Shown here: in pieces, positions 35,414 to 44,758 of the stretch
How positions within the stretch are numbered: the first letter of the stretch is position 1
Layout of the letters: each line of letters starts with the position of its first letter
NCBI GenBank assembly: GCA_032358255.1
Contig: JAULBX010022186.1
Span: 124,001-188,000, forward strand
Direction of reading: 5' to 3'
Length of the DNA: 64,000 nucleotides
From: Heterotrichella gracilis
Lineage: Eukaryota; Sar; Xanthophyceae; Tribonematales; Xanthonemataceae
Translations under genes and position numbers: made by a program
Notes under the pieces: generated by a model
Seen by the model: only the letters and a program-made list of their open reading frames with translations
What the model was told of the DNA's origin: nothing
Databases searched by the model: none

Positions 35414-38400
35414 TTAAGCTTCCACTTCTGTTACAATACTTGGGAAGATCCTAACGTTGTTATTTTCTTCTCTTCTAAATTGGTACGTGTATTTGTAATG
35501 GCTCTCTAATCCTGATTTGTTTGGAAGACCGTTGATCATCATAATGTTTCTGTTTTTAGCAAAACGTAACAATTCACGTAAGTAGTGGGCAGAGATCTGT
35601 CCAACCTCGTCAATGATACAATGTACTTTAAAGTCGGAGCTGCTGCGGTGCGATGATTCTTTAATAAATACGTGGAGTAGGGTAATGTAAATAATTGCTT
35701 TTACGAGGATATCCGTTCCAGTACTACCAATGCTGTCAATTTTATGTGTCCAGCCGGTTTCGTTCATCCCTTCTTTAATGTTGAACTTCAATTCAAAAAG
35801 ATCCTGTAAACGAATTTCTTCTTGTTCTTGTTCCTTAATGGCAGAGCTTAACTGGTCTAACAATTTAACGGCACGTCCGCTGATCTCACGTTTCTGGCCG
35901 GTTGCAAAGTCGGTATTAAATAAACCTTCGTTATAAACCAAACCGTTCTCTTCACGGAACTCCTGTACGCGTTTTAATAATTTGTAAACCTTGTTATCCG
36001 ATTCTTCTAAACGAATTTTAATGAACTCAATTAACTTGCTTTCTTCAAACTCCGCTTTCTTAAAATCTTCTGCAATTAATGTAATAATATGCTGGATCTT
36101 ATCTTTTTGTCCGCTAAGCTCTTTTACTTTAGTGGCAATACTATCCGTTACCAAACCAATTTGCGTGGCGGTTTCTGCAATTGATAATTCAATTTTATTT
36201 TCGTTAATGAACGAGCGTAAGTTTTGCGCGAAACGTTCGTACTCGCCTTGCGAGGCATCATTACGAATAACAAAGTTAAAGTGATTATCAATTTTGAATT
36301 TACCTGCAAATTCATTTACATAACGCTGAAAAGCGCCATACTCTTCGTTAAAGTGCGAATCGTTCTTTAATAATTGTGTACAAAGGTCCATAATATTATA
36401 GTTGGTACGTTTTGGTTCTGCACGTTCTATAATGTCTGAATACTTAGTGTAAACAGGTGTTTCGCGGAAATTGTTGCTGTAAAAATTAATACCGTTATTA
36501 AAATCAATTAACTCTTCGTCAAAAGCACGTTTTTGTTTATTCAACTCCATGCGTTTTGTATTGAATTTACGCGTTGCTTCTTCAACTTGTGTATTTAAGT
36601 CGTTGTTACTTTTTACAAATTCTTCTTTCTTTTGAATAAAGTCAGGCATCTTATCAAAGATCTCGCGCTTATCTTTTAAATAGTCGCTTACAATTTGCGC
36701 GTACTGCTCAATTTCTTTTAAAGCTTCCTGTATCTCCTTCATGCGGTTCTCAACGCCTTTTAATTGCTTCGCGTCAACACCCTTGCTTTTAAAGTTCTTA
36801 TCTTTTTCTTTAGAAAGTTCGTCTTCTTTATCTTCGTAATCTTTTACCTGGTTCTTTTTTTCGACTTCCAGTTCAGAGATCTCTGTTTCTTGTCTTTCTT
36901 TTAATTCCGCTAAACGCTCCTCGTTATAAATTCTTAATTTCTCGAACTGGTTATTAAAATCGTTCAATAAATTATTTTTCTTTTTATTTAAAAGCGTTAA
37001 TTCTTCTTCAATAATATTTAAGCGCTGGCGGTTACCGGTTAACGATTGCTCAATTTCAACACCTGCTTTGTGTCTCCATTCTTCAAGCTCGCTGCCTAAT
37101 TTGTGTTCGCGCTTGTCGGCCAATTCTAAAGAGTAGGTAAGTACCTTTACATCTTCTTTCATTTCGCCTAATTGTTTACCGAATTTATCGGCAGCTAACA
37201 TTTTTTCTTCGTTATTAGCCGTTTGAAAAGCATTTAACGACTCTTCAAGATCGCGAATAGCGGCAAGGCGTTCGTTCTTCTCAAATTGATATTCTTCAAT
37301 AGATTTAGAAACCACTTCAACAGTTTCTAAATTTAAACTGATACCATATAATGTATCGGCAGTTTCTTGTTTTAACTCCGGTGTAATATCGGTACGGAAT
37401 AATAATTTTTCGTTTACTACTTTACCAATGGTGTTATGCCAGTTCTTTACATTTTTTTCTAAGAATCCGTAAAAGGCATCGTGTTGTACATTTAACTTAA
37501 CTTCAATGTCTTTAATTTCGTTTTTCAACTTAATTATTTCATTGTTGGTTTGGTTAATACGGTTGCTTAATGAACTTTTTAATTTTTGTTCCAAAGCTTC
37601 CCATTCACGTTGCATGGTTTGTGCAATGTTTTGTTTAATGGCACGCTCAGATTTGTTCTTGTAGCTAACCGCACGAAGTTCGGCTAATTCACTTTCAAGA
37701 TCTTTTATCTCTTGTTCGTAGAAGCGGGTAGTGCGGATAACTTTTTCCTCACTTTTTAATTCGTTGAACTCAATTTGTTTTGCTGTTACTTCAGAATTTA
37801 CTTCATTTAAACTCTCATCGCGTTTTTGTTTTAATTCCGCATCGCGTTTATTGTATTCGTTCTTTTGAAGTAATTGTAATTCGTTGTAGTGATTAAAGAT
37901 CTCGCTCGTACGGGAGTTGATCTTATTAATGTAAGCGCTTTTATCGTTACGTAATTGCTCTATCAACGTAGAGTATTTCATTTCGATGCTTGCCACGTTA
38001 GACGTTAAACTTTCGTACTCACGACGGGCTATATTTAATTCAACCTGTAATTTTTCGCGTTCCTGATTTTTCTCAAGTGCCTCTTCAACGTTTTGTTCTT
38101 TGTATGCTTTTAATTTTTTATTGGCATCGCGAATGGTACGGTCGTAATAACCGATCTCTTCGCGAATATCGTTCTGCTTGCTTTCAATATTTTCTTTTAA
38201 TGTTTCGTGTTCGGCGGTTAAAGCATCTAATTCTTCCTCTTTCTTTTTAGCCGCTTCACGAATAGATTCGTTTTGTGTTTCTGCAAAGCGTAAACTGCTA
38301 CCTAACTTATCGGCCATTTCCATTTGCGCACCTTTAAGCATGTGAACCTGGTCGTATTTTTTATCGATCAGTTCAATTAATTGCTGCGATTCTTTTTTCA

Positions 38401-39100
38401 GATAGGTTTCGATATCCGAATACTTCTCGTTGAACTGGCGCAATTGACGTTCTACTTGTTCTAGTTTAATGGAGCTGCTTTCAGTTGTTAATGAGTTGGC
38501 AATAAAATCTTTTATGAAACGAGAATCTACACTACTTTTTGAAGATAAGAATACGTTAGTGATTGATTTTGGAATGTTTTGATATTTCTCGTTACCTTTT
38601 AATAAGTGGAATTTTGATAATTGTTTGTCAGTCTCTGTTCCGTAAATAATATTTCTATAACGTTCAAATGTATCAATTTGGTTAGAGATATAAATGCCAC
38701 GTTTTTCGAAATTAGAAATGATCTCTTTTATTTTCATTGCCTCATCATTTGCAGTGAAAAAGAAATCAGGGTTATAAGGTGCATCCACAAAACGAAAAAC
38801 CAATTTATTGTGACGGTAAACAATTACAAAAAATGCTTTATCTTCTGTTGCTATTTCATAGATCAAATAAGAATTCTCGTAACGGAAATAGTGTTCCTCA
38901 AATGGTTTTTGAGAAGCTGAGATACCTAAGCCACGGCTGTTGGCGCTATAAAAGAACAGAATGGCACGCTGCAACGAGGTCTTACCAAAGTTATTTGTTC
39001 CAACAAAACAGGTATTACCGCTCAATTCAATATCGGCATACTTTACGTTGGAGATATTTATCTCAACAATTCTATTTAATATTCTACAGTTAGTTTCCAT
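35414..39100 (-). CDS. mksB: MksB/JetC-like SMC ATPase
   Basis: 1228 residues. N-terminal Walker A GTNNFGKTS (34-42), then a head region, about 800 residues of heptad-rich coiled coil broken by a hinge-like region, and a C-terminal head. There GSTGTD (about 1125-1130) is the likely signature motif and CIIDEVGQIS (Asp1164, Glu1165) the Walker B with catalytic Glu. This matches the MukB/MksB/JetC branch of SMC proteins rather than the canonical Smc. Third gene of an operon with MksE- and MksF-like genes in the same order as in mukFEB and jetABC. Expected to load on DNA and extrude loops or trap plasmids; the nuclease partner is missing here. Confidence 0.85.
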   Translation of the reverse strand: METNCRILNRIVEINISNVKYADIELSGNTCFVGTNNFGKTSLQRAILFFYSANSRGLGISASQKPFEEHYFRYENSYLIYEIATEDKAFFVIVYRHNKLVFRFVDAPYNPDFFFTANDEAMKIKEIISNFEKRGIYISNQIDTFERYRNIIYGTETDKQLSKFHLLKGNEKYQNIPKSITNVFLSSKSSVDSRFIKDFIANSLTTESSSIKLEQVERQLRQFNEKYSDIETYLKKESQQLIELIDKKYDQVHMLKGAQMEMADKLGSSLRFAETQNESIREAAKKKEEELDALTAEHETLKENIESKQNDIREEIGYYDRTIRDANKKLKAYKEQNVEEALEKNQEREKLQVELNIARREYESLTSNVASIEMKYSTLIEQLRNDKSAYINKINSRTSEIFNHYNELQLLQKNEYNKRDAELKQKRDESLNEVNSEVTAKQIEFNELKSEEKVIRTTRFYEQEIKDLESELAELRAVSYKNKSERAIKQNIAQTMQREWEALEQKLKSSLSNRINQTNNEIIKLKNEIKDIEVKLNVQHDAFYGFLEKNVKNWHNTIGKVVNEKLLFRTDITPELKQETADTLYGISLNLETVEVVSKSIEEYQFEKNERLAAIRDLEESLNAFQTANNEEKMLAADKFGKQLGEMKEDVKVLTYSLELADKREHKLGSELEEWRHKAGVEIEQSLTGNRQRLNIIEEELTLLNKKKNNLLNDFNNQFEKLRIYNEERLAELKERQETEISELEVEKKNQVKDYEDKEDELSKEKDKNFKSKGVDAKQLKGVENRMKEIQEALKEIEQYAQIVSDYLKDKREIFDKMPDFIQKKEEFVKSNNDLNTQVEEATRKFNTKRMELNKQKRAFDEELIDFNNGINFYSNNFRETPVYTKYSDIIERAEPKRTNYNIMDLCTQLLKNDSHFNEEYGAFQRYVNEFAGKFKIDNHFNFVIRNDASQGEYERFAQNLRSFINENKIELSIAETATQIGLVTDSIATKVKELSGQKDKIQHIITLIAEDFKKAEFEESKLIEFIKIRLEESDNKVYKLLKRVQEFREENGLVYNEGLFNTDFATGQKREISGRAVKLLDQLSSAIKEQEQEEIRLQDLFELKFNIKEGMNETGWTHKIDSIGSTGTDILVKAIIYITLLHVFIKESSHRSSSDFKVHCIIDEVGQISAHYLRELLRFAKNRNIMMINGLPNKSGLESHYKYTYQFRREENNNVRIFPSIVTEVEA

Positions 39101-39162
39101 CTATTTTTTAAATTCTAAATCTTTATCTTAATTACTATTCGCTATTAACTTGTCCCTATTAA

Positions 39163-39771
39163 CTAGTTATAGATAAGCCCTTGCGCATCATCACTTCCAC
39201 CACCGGTATCTTCGTAAATGGCTACTGAATTAATCACGTCCAATAGATACGCGTAAGAATCCAATACTTTATACGACTCTGTTTTTTCGTCTTCCATTTC
39301 TAAGTAAGAGTCGCGGCTCATCAGGTCGCAGATCTCGCGTACTTTATTATGTAATGTTTCTGAACGGTATAATGGTATCTTTTGTAATTTTTGTTTCAAA
39401 CGCACGTTAGCGTTACACTCTTCTGCAATTTCGCTCGGACGAAAACGGCTACCAATGGTGATCTTGTTATCCATACTTGCTAAAAGATCGACGATATCGA
39501 TATAACGTTCAAAACGCTCTAGTTTTTTTTCCAACTCCGAATTTGGTTCATGCAATTTTGAGAAATAGAAAAAATTATTTCCTCGCTCAATATTATAACG
39601 GATAACATTAAAATAAGCTTGCAACCTGTCGAAATTTTCAGGATTATTTACAATGTCGTATAAACGGTTCATCCCGTCTTTAGAACCATTGCTGGAAATA
39701 AAATTTCCACGGGCCATGATGCCGAAAATATCGTGGGTTTGTTTTGGTAAATTAAAATCTTCTGCTAACAT
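39163..39771 (-). CDS. mksE: MksE/JetB-like condensin subunit
   Basis: 202 residues, mixed helical winged-helix type, with GNFISSNG near residue 22, LQAYFNVIRYNIERGNNFFYF at about 55-75 and an acidic, Gly-rich tail. The short size, position between the kleisin-like and SMC genes, and the ...YFxVIxYxIERGxNFFYF pattern fit the MksE/DUF4194 (JetB) family, a KITE-type subunit that binds the kleisin. Separated from mksB by 62 bases. The assignment depends partly on gene order. Confidence 0.75.
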   Translation of the reverse strand: MLAEDFNLPKQTHDIFGIMARGNFISSNGSKDGMNRLYDIVNNPENFDRLQAYFNVIRYNIERGNNFFYFSKLHEPNSELEKKLERFERYIDIVDLLASMDNKITIGSRFRPSEIAEECNANVRLKQKLQKIPLYRSETLHNKVREICDLMSRDSYLEMEDEKTESYKVLDSYAYLLDVINSVAIYEDTGGGSDDAQGLIYN

Positions 39772-39895
39772 TATTTATTCCGGGTTTTTTGTTTCTAATT
39801 TCTTGTTTTGTTATTTATTTCGTGTTCTTGCTGCCTACTGCTACTGCCTACAATTTTACTTCCTGTTCTGTCTTGCGTCCTAAATCCTTCATCAT

Positions 39896-41152
39896 TTATC
39901 CCTCTTCCTTTTTGGCTTTCTCTTTTTTCTTTGCTTTATCTTTTAACGGAAGTATCAAGGTATAACCTAAACGTTTTTTAACATCACTGCCAGTATCATT
40001 GTAATCAAAATATTGTAAACGGTATTTAAAATCAAGATCGCTCTGGTATTCCATAGCTATCTCAACAAATAATGAAAGTCTTTCTTCAAACGTAACATTG
40101 CCAATTGCTTTAGGGAATTTGTAGTCCATTAAGTACTCAAATAAATTAGCTTTTGTTTGCGTTAAAAAGCGTTCAACCAATTTTTCGGTATCTAATTTTA
40201 TTTGTTGCTCTAATCCTTTGTCTTTAAAATCGCCCGCCATTTTGCCGGCAATACCGCGCACCATTAAACGGGTGAGTTTGTATTTTTCGGCAATACGTTT
40301 ACACAGAACATGTCCGTCGTCGGTATATAAAAATTCGATGGCGATCTTTGTTTTCGGGGTTTTGTGACCGTTGTGTTTAAGCGTGTTTATGTTTGAAACG
40401 ATCTCTTTAAAATTAGTGCGGTAGTAAAGCGAGCCATGTTCTTTGATCTCTTTTAAACGTTGTGCTTTTTTGTAAACGTCGATCTGGAACATGATCTTGT
40501 TGATGAAATCCGTAATGTCGGTCTGGATCTCGATCAGGTAATCTAAATTCTCAATTAAGCTTGCTTTTAAGGCAGAAACAATTCCGTAAAGCTCCGAATC
40601 GTTAGTTAACGTGAATAGAGCTCTTGTATCTTCAACAACATCTGAAGTTTTTTTGATGAACTCGATGATGGTATCACGCTTTTCCCTGTAATCTTCCAGT
40701 TTCTGGAGCTTGATGCGGTAATTACTTTCGTTCTTGTAAGTATCATCTACATTTTTTTGAAGCTTAATGATCTCGCGGGTTAGCGTGGCATTGATACGTT
40801 TTAAATATTTTTTTATGCTACGCAGGAATCGCATTTCGCGGGCTTCCTGATAAAAACGGATGTGGCGGTTTAACTCGTTGATGTAATCGTTTATGAAGCC
40901 AGGCGTTACTTCCCCGATCTCCATAAAATCTTCGAACATGGATACTACTGCGTCGTTTAGACTTACAATGTTCTCGTATTCGTAGATCAGATCGAGTGAT
41001 TTTAATTTTTGATATTGTTCCGCCGAAATATCTTCGCGCGACAATAACTCGTTAACCGTAATGTTCTCACGGTTAGCAAAGAGAAACTCAACTACGCCAC
41101 GTTGATGGTAAAGTTGAGAGAGAATATCGTTAATATTGACCTGTAGTGCCAT
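39896..41152 (-). CDS. mksF: MksF/JetA-like kleisin subunit
   Basis: 418 residues. An N-terminal winged-helix part (about 1-75), long helices (about 90-250) and a C-terminal winged-helix part with a Lys-rich tail (KDKAKKKEKAKK). This is the MukF/MksF architecture: the kleisin that bridges the two SMC heads and dimerises at the N-terminus. First gene of the operon on the minus strand; upstream on that strand is a TATTTTTAG -7-like element. Similarity is by architecture and gene order, not by a catalytic motif. Confidence 0.75.
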   Translation of the reverse strand: MALQVNINDILSQLYHQRGVVEFLFANRENITVNELLSREDISAEQYQKLKSLDLIYEYENIVSLNDAVVSMFEDFMEIGEVTPGFINDYINELNRHIRFYQEAREMRFLRSIKKYLKRINATLTREIIKLQKNVDDTYKNESNYRIKLQKLEDYREKRDTIIEFIKKTSDVVEDTRALFTLTNDSELYGIVSALKASLIENLDYLIEIQTDITDFINKIMFQIDVYKKAQRLKEIKEHGSLYYRTNFKEIVSNINTLKHNGHKTPKTKIAIEFLYTDDGHVLCKRIAEKYKLTRLMVRGIAGKMAGDFKDKGLEQQIKLDTEKLVERFLTQTKANLFEYLMDYKFPKAIGNVTFEERLSLFVEIAMEYQSDLDFKYRLQYFDYNDTGSDVKKRLGYTLILPLKDKAKKKEKAKKEEG

Positions 41153-41472
41153 TTTTATACCTAATTACTAAAAATACGAAGGCTTGGCTTTGTGGCGAAA
41201 TGCCTTTATTAACAAAAAAAGAAGTAATTAACTTTTTCGGCTAAAAGCCTTGATTGTAAAGACATTGCGAAGGAATGGTTAAAAGATTAAAGTATTAACA
41301 GGTGTTATAATGAATTAACAGGCTGTTGATAAGTATCTCTAGAACCACAGGGGCACAGGGGATACAGAGGTTTAATTTTTTTTAGGCACACATTGTCTCC
41401 CTCTTGAGGGTTTTGCGAAGCAAAATGGAGTTCTGAGAAGAGGGGGAGGGAGGAAATAAAAAAAACTAATTA
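41153..41472. other. 320-base gene-free stretch before the SMC operon
   Basis: It holds the likely promoter of mksF (near 41168-41176, minus strand), an ACAGGGG-rich dispersed repeat at 41342-41372 and the inverted repeat at 41397-41449. No open frame with coding character is seen. Confidence 0.5.
41397..41449. repeat. Inverted repeat with nested hairpin
   Basis: CTCCCTCTT (41397-41405) is mirrored by AAGAGGGGGAG near 41439-41449, and TTTTGC-GAA-GCAAAA (41411-41425) forms an inner hairpin. It looks like a copy of a mobile or dispersed palindromic element without coding capacity. It may also act as a terminator for the glycosyltransferase gene read from 42618. Confidence 0.55.
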
Positions 41473-42618
41473 TTATGAAGTCCTATATAAATCAAGCAAC
41501 ACACGAATAAACTCTGTCCACTCATATTTTTTCTTTTCTGCGTTTACGTTTTGTGTGAATTCTGCTTCTCTGTTTTTTGAGAAGTAATCAATTATTTTTT
41601 CTGAGATCTTTGGAACGGCAGTATCTACAACATAACCACATTTTTCGTTAGGCACAATTTCAGCTAATCCGCCAACATTGGTAACTAACATGGGCTTTTC
41701 ATAAAAATAGCCAACCATGGTGACGCCGCTGTTGGTGGCGTTTCTATAGGTTTGTGCTACTAAATTACTGGCGCAGAAATAATATCGTACATCCTCGTTG
41801 GCAATAAATTTATCGTGAAGAATTATCTGGTTTTGTAAATTATGTTTTTGTATAAGATCTAAATACGGTTGTTTGTCTTCGTAAAACTCTCCGGCTATCA
41901 ACAACTTTATGTTCTGCTTTTTTATTTCCGGATGTGCTATCGCTTCCATTAAAATATCCAAGCCTTTGTAATGACGGATCAAACCAAAGAATAAAATAAT
42001 TTTATCGTTACTATTTAAATTTAATTTTTTGCGCGCTTCTTCCATACTCACACTTGCACCGTAGGTTTCGTACATGGGGTGAGGGGAGTAGGCTTTGTGT
42101 TTTGTATCTGAAAATTTAGAGATGTCGTTTAGAACAGTTTTACTCATAGCAATAAAACCATGACAGCTTTTTACAAAATAATTGGTGAAAGGCTTATCGC
42201 CAAAACGTTTTTCGTGCGGTATGATGTTATCCGTTAGTGCTAGTACTTTTGTTTTTGATCTTACCTGGCGGCCGATAGTGCCTAATGCCGGGCCAAAGAA
42301 GGGCAGCCAGTAACGGAACAAAATAAAATCAGGTTTCTCTTTTTTTATAAAGCGTGCTACTTTAAACCAGTTAAAAGGGTTTACAGTATTTATCAACGTA
42401 TGGATCTTTACTCCTGCAGGCGCTTTGCCGCTCGTTTCATATTGCGTTGAGCCGGGAAATAAAAAATTAGGATATTGTAATGAATAAGAAATTATTTGTG
42501 CATCGTGTCCCGCTTTATTTAATTCGGCACAAAGGTTCTCGTTAAATTGCGCCGGGCCGCCGCGAAGCGGGTAGGCCGGACCTACAATAAATATTTTTAA
42601 GTGTTGTTTAATTTCCAC
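41473..42618 (-). CDS. Family 4 glycosyltransferase
   Basis: 381 residues, GT-B fold. N-terminal acceptor half begins IFIVGPAYPLRGGPAQF. C-terminal donor half has ILFFGLIRHYKGLDILMEA, LLIAGEFYEDK and the SGVTMVGYFYEKPMLVTNVGGLAEIV region matching the EX7E donor site of GT4. Probably transfers a sugar in surface polysaccharide or lipid-linked sugar synthesis. Isolated: no other glycan genes adjoin it, so no substrate can be proposed. Confidence 0.88.
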   Translation of the reverse strand: MEIKQHLKIFIVGPAYPLRGGPAQFNENLCAELNKAGHDAQIISYSLQYPNFLFPGSTQYETSGKAPAGVKIHTLINTVNPFNWFKVARFIKKEKPDFILFRYWLPFFGPALGTIGRQVRSKTKVLALTDNIIPHEKRFGDKPFTNYFVKSCHGFIAMSKTVLNDISKFSDTKHKAYSPHPMYETYGASVSMEEARKKLNLNSNDKIILFFGLIRHYKGLDILMEAIAHPEIKKQNIKLLIAGEFYEDKQPYLDLIQKHNLQNQIILHDKFIANEDVRYYFCASNLVAQTYRNATNSGVTMVGYFYEKPMLVTNVGGLAEIVPNEKCGYVVDTAVPKISEKIIDYFSKNREAEFTQNVNAEKKKYEWTEFIRVLLDLYRTS

Positions 42619-42700
42619 CGCTATAAAAATACTTTTTTATTCTTTAGGAAATTGTTTCTTAGGTTAATATTTCCTAATTTTCAAGTAACAATATATTTTT

Positions 42701-43252
42701 ATGGAAGATAATTTTAAAGAAGTGAGCTACTCTGTCACAACCGTTAGTGAGTTAATGATACCGGCCTATGCTAACTTTGGTGGCAAGATACACGGTGGCA
42801 TTATTTTATCTTTAATGGACAAAGTTGCTTATGCCTGTGCTTCAAAACACGCGAGTAATTACTGCGTAACTGTTTCGGTTGAAAATGTTGAGTTTATTGA
42901 TCCTATTGAGGTTGGAGAGATGGTAACACTTTACGCTTCCGTAAATTATGTAGGCACGTCATCCATGGTTGTTAGAATTAAAGTTATAGCTGAGAATTTT
43001 TTAATTGGTACTGTAAAGCACACTAACACGTCTTACTTTACTATGGTCGCAAAGGATGCCAATGGTAAACCTACAAAAGTACCCGGGCTAATCTTAGAGA
43101 GCAAAGAAGAAATAAAAAGATTCTTAGAAGCCATTAAGCGTAAAGAATTAAGAACAACCTATAAAAAAGCCATGCAGGATGTAAGGGTCTCTTTGCTTGT
43201 AGATCCTGAAAATAAAATGCTGGAAAATGAACGGTGTATGCTTAGATTATAA
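42701..43252 (+). CDS. Acyl-CoA thioesterase, hotdog fold (YciA/BFIT-like)
   Basis: 183 residues: hotdog domain (about 1-125) with NFGGKIHGGIILSLMDKVAYACASKHA, where Asn/Gly-rich loop and Asp on the helix form the active site, and a C-terminal basic helical extension (about 130-183). Hydrolyses acyl-CoA in the cytoplasm; hexameric in the YciA group. The extension is typical of Bacteroidota members. Convergent with the lipoprotein gene, two bases between stops. Confidence 0.88.
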   Translation: MEDNFKEVSYSVTTVSELMIPAYANFGGKIHGGIILSLMDKVAYACASKHASNYCVTVSVENVEFIDPIEVGEMVTLYASVNYVGTSSMVVRIKVIAENFLIGTVKHTNTSYFTMVAKDANGKPTKVPGLILESKEEIKRFLEAIKRKELRTTYKKAMQDVRVSLLVDPENKMLENERCMLRL

Positions 43253-43253
43253 T

Positions 43254-44015
43254 TTAATTTGTTATTGAAAATCCGACAATATTATATTGTGTAATAGCCG
43301 AAAATCTAATGTTTTTTCCGTTTAATGATTGTATGGCGTCATTAATTAAATATAGCTCTATTGTCCCAAGATTTGTATTTGCAAGTGACCCCAATTGCTG
43401 TGAATCGAGAATAAAACTAACTGAATTAGAAGTTGGGATTATTTCTCCGGAGTAAGCTGAAAAACCAATATTGTCGATTATTTTCAAAGCAGTCCTGTCC
43501 GTGTTAGTAATTCCACTTAATGTTATTGTGAACACAGTACTTTTTGAAATACTATTTGGAAATATATTTAAGGTTGTTAAAGAAATAAAAGGAAAGGTTT
43601 CTGAACAGGTTGCCGTAAAAGCCGGAAATAAACTTCCACCAGTTCCTTTCCATTTCACAGGCGACACATATTGTGCTACTCCGACTGAATAATTGTAACT
43701 ACCTCCGTAGTATTTTAAAGTATCAAAAGATGATGCTACGACAGTACCGCATGAAACTATCGAAAAATTCCCCGTTGCAGTTGTTGTTAAAGTATTTAGT
43801 GTAAAAAAAGCTTTTGCATTATTCTCATTGAATGTAATAGTATTACTGTTAACCGTATATTGATATTTATTTATTGCCATACAACAGGCATTAAACGTAT
43901 TCGTTGTTTGCGTCAAAGATTGTGGGTTCCCAACAGTAGTTTCTTTCTCTTTCTTTTTGCAAGAAACTAACAAACTTAACAAAAGGATCGTTAAAATAAA
44001 TAGTCTCGTTTTCAT
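43254..44015 (-). CDS. Hypothetical lipoprotein
   Basis: 253 residues. Lipobox LLVSCKKKEKE after a hydrophobic signal, then a mature domain of short Thr/Asn-rich strands (CCMAINKYQYTVN, TTTATGNFSIVSC, LKYYGGSYNYSVGVAQYV). The early CC pair and later single cysteines may form disulfides. No family recognised. Nine bases downstream of the 44025-44747 gene, so possibly the last gene of the proS transcript. Confidence 0.65.
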   Translation of the reverse strand: MKTRLFILTILLLSLLVSCKKKEKETTVGNPQSLTQTTNTFNACCMAINKYQYTVNSNTITFNENNAKAFFTLNTLTTTATGNFSIVSCGTVVASSFDTLKYYGGSYNYSVGVAQYVSPVKWKGTGGSLFPAFTATCSETFPFISLTTLNIFPNSISKSTVFTITLSGITNTDRTALKIIDNIGFSAYSGEIIPTSNSVSFILDSQQLGSLANTNLGTIELYLINDAIQSLNGKNIRFSAITQYNIVGFSITN

Positions 44016-44024
44016 TTAGATTGT

Positions 44025-44747
44025 TTATAGATTCACTTCGTCGTCAAAGCTATTTATTGCGTTGCCTGATCCGCTGGAGTATCCTAAACGTTTGCCTGTT
44101 CGTAAAGCGCTGCTGCTTGATTTTTCTTGGATCTCGGCAACGGTTACCATTTTAACGGCATCAAATGGTGGTGTGAACAGATCGAAAGAGATCGCGTAAA
44201 TAATAAGTTCGTTTATGATATCGGCTAACTGCTCTTTTGAAACAGGTTCTAAACTAAAAGAATTGTATTTGTAACCAATTTGTGTGCGGGTCTCTAAAAA
44301 GAATTTTTTTTCACGGTTCACAAATATGCGGGCAATTAGGTAGCCAACATCGTTTAAACGGTTATACTTATAAGAATCGGCAAGGAAATTATAAACACTA
44401 ATAATGCCGCTAAAGGAATTAAGATCGTTATTTTTAATATAACTTGTTTTGTACATGGGATGCGACTTGTCGAACTCAAAAACATTGGAGTGCATCTGGA
44501 AGTCTAAAATATCACCGGCCACTTTTAAATACATGTCCTGCAGACTAACGTCCTTGTAATAGATCTGTACGCGTTTATCTATTTTGGTGATCTCGCTTGA
44601 TAATTCATCAGCTTTTGATCGTAAAATATCTTTTAGTTCGTTAAAAACATTAATGGTGTTGGAGTAAACATCTTGTTTCATCACAGACTTCTCTGCAAGT
44701 AATTTTAAAATGCTTTCCTTCTGTTTTGTTTCCTGTTCGCTGCTCAT
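44025..44747 (-). CDS. Conserved-looking hypothetical protein downstream of proS
   Basis: 240 residues from ATG 44747 (an upstream in-frame start would overlap proS). Begins MSSEQETKQKESILKLL, has a long helical N-terminal half with coiled-coil character (about 1-60), a mixed middle and a Ser/Gly-rich tail ending INSFDDEVNL, an acidic end that could be a docking peptide. It follows proS after 11 bases. No family recognised. It lies about 3 kb from the MksF operon but not in it; a link to that complex is only a thought. Confidence 0.6.
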   Translation of the reverse strand: MSSEQETKQKESILKLLAEKSVMKQDVYSNTINVFNELKDILRSKADELSSEITKIDKRVQIYYKDVSLQDMYLKVAGDILDFQMHSNVFEFDKSHPMYKTSYIKNNDLNSFSGIISVYNFLADSYKYNRLNDVGYLIARIFVNREKKFFLETRTQIGYKYNSFSLEPVSKEQLADIINELIIYAISFDLFTPPFDAVKMVTVAEIQEKSSSSALRTGKRLGYSSGSGNAINSFDDEVNL

Positions 44748-44758
44748 GGCGTTTGGTT

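Noticed and set aside
35414-41152. A complete Wadjet (JetABCD) plasmid-defence system
   Set aside because: No TOPRIM/JetD-like gene lies upstream or downstream, and a terminator closes the operon after the SMC gene.
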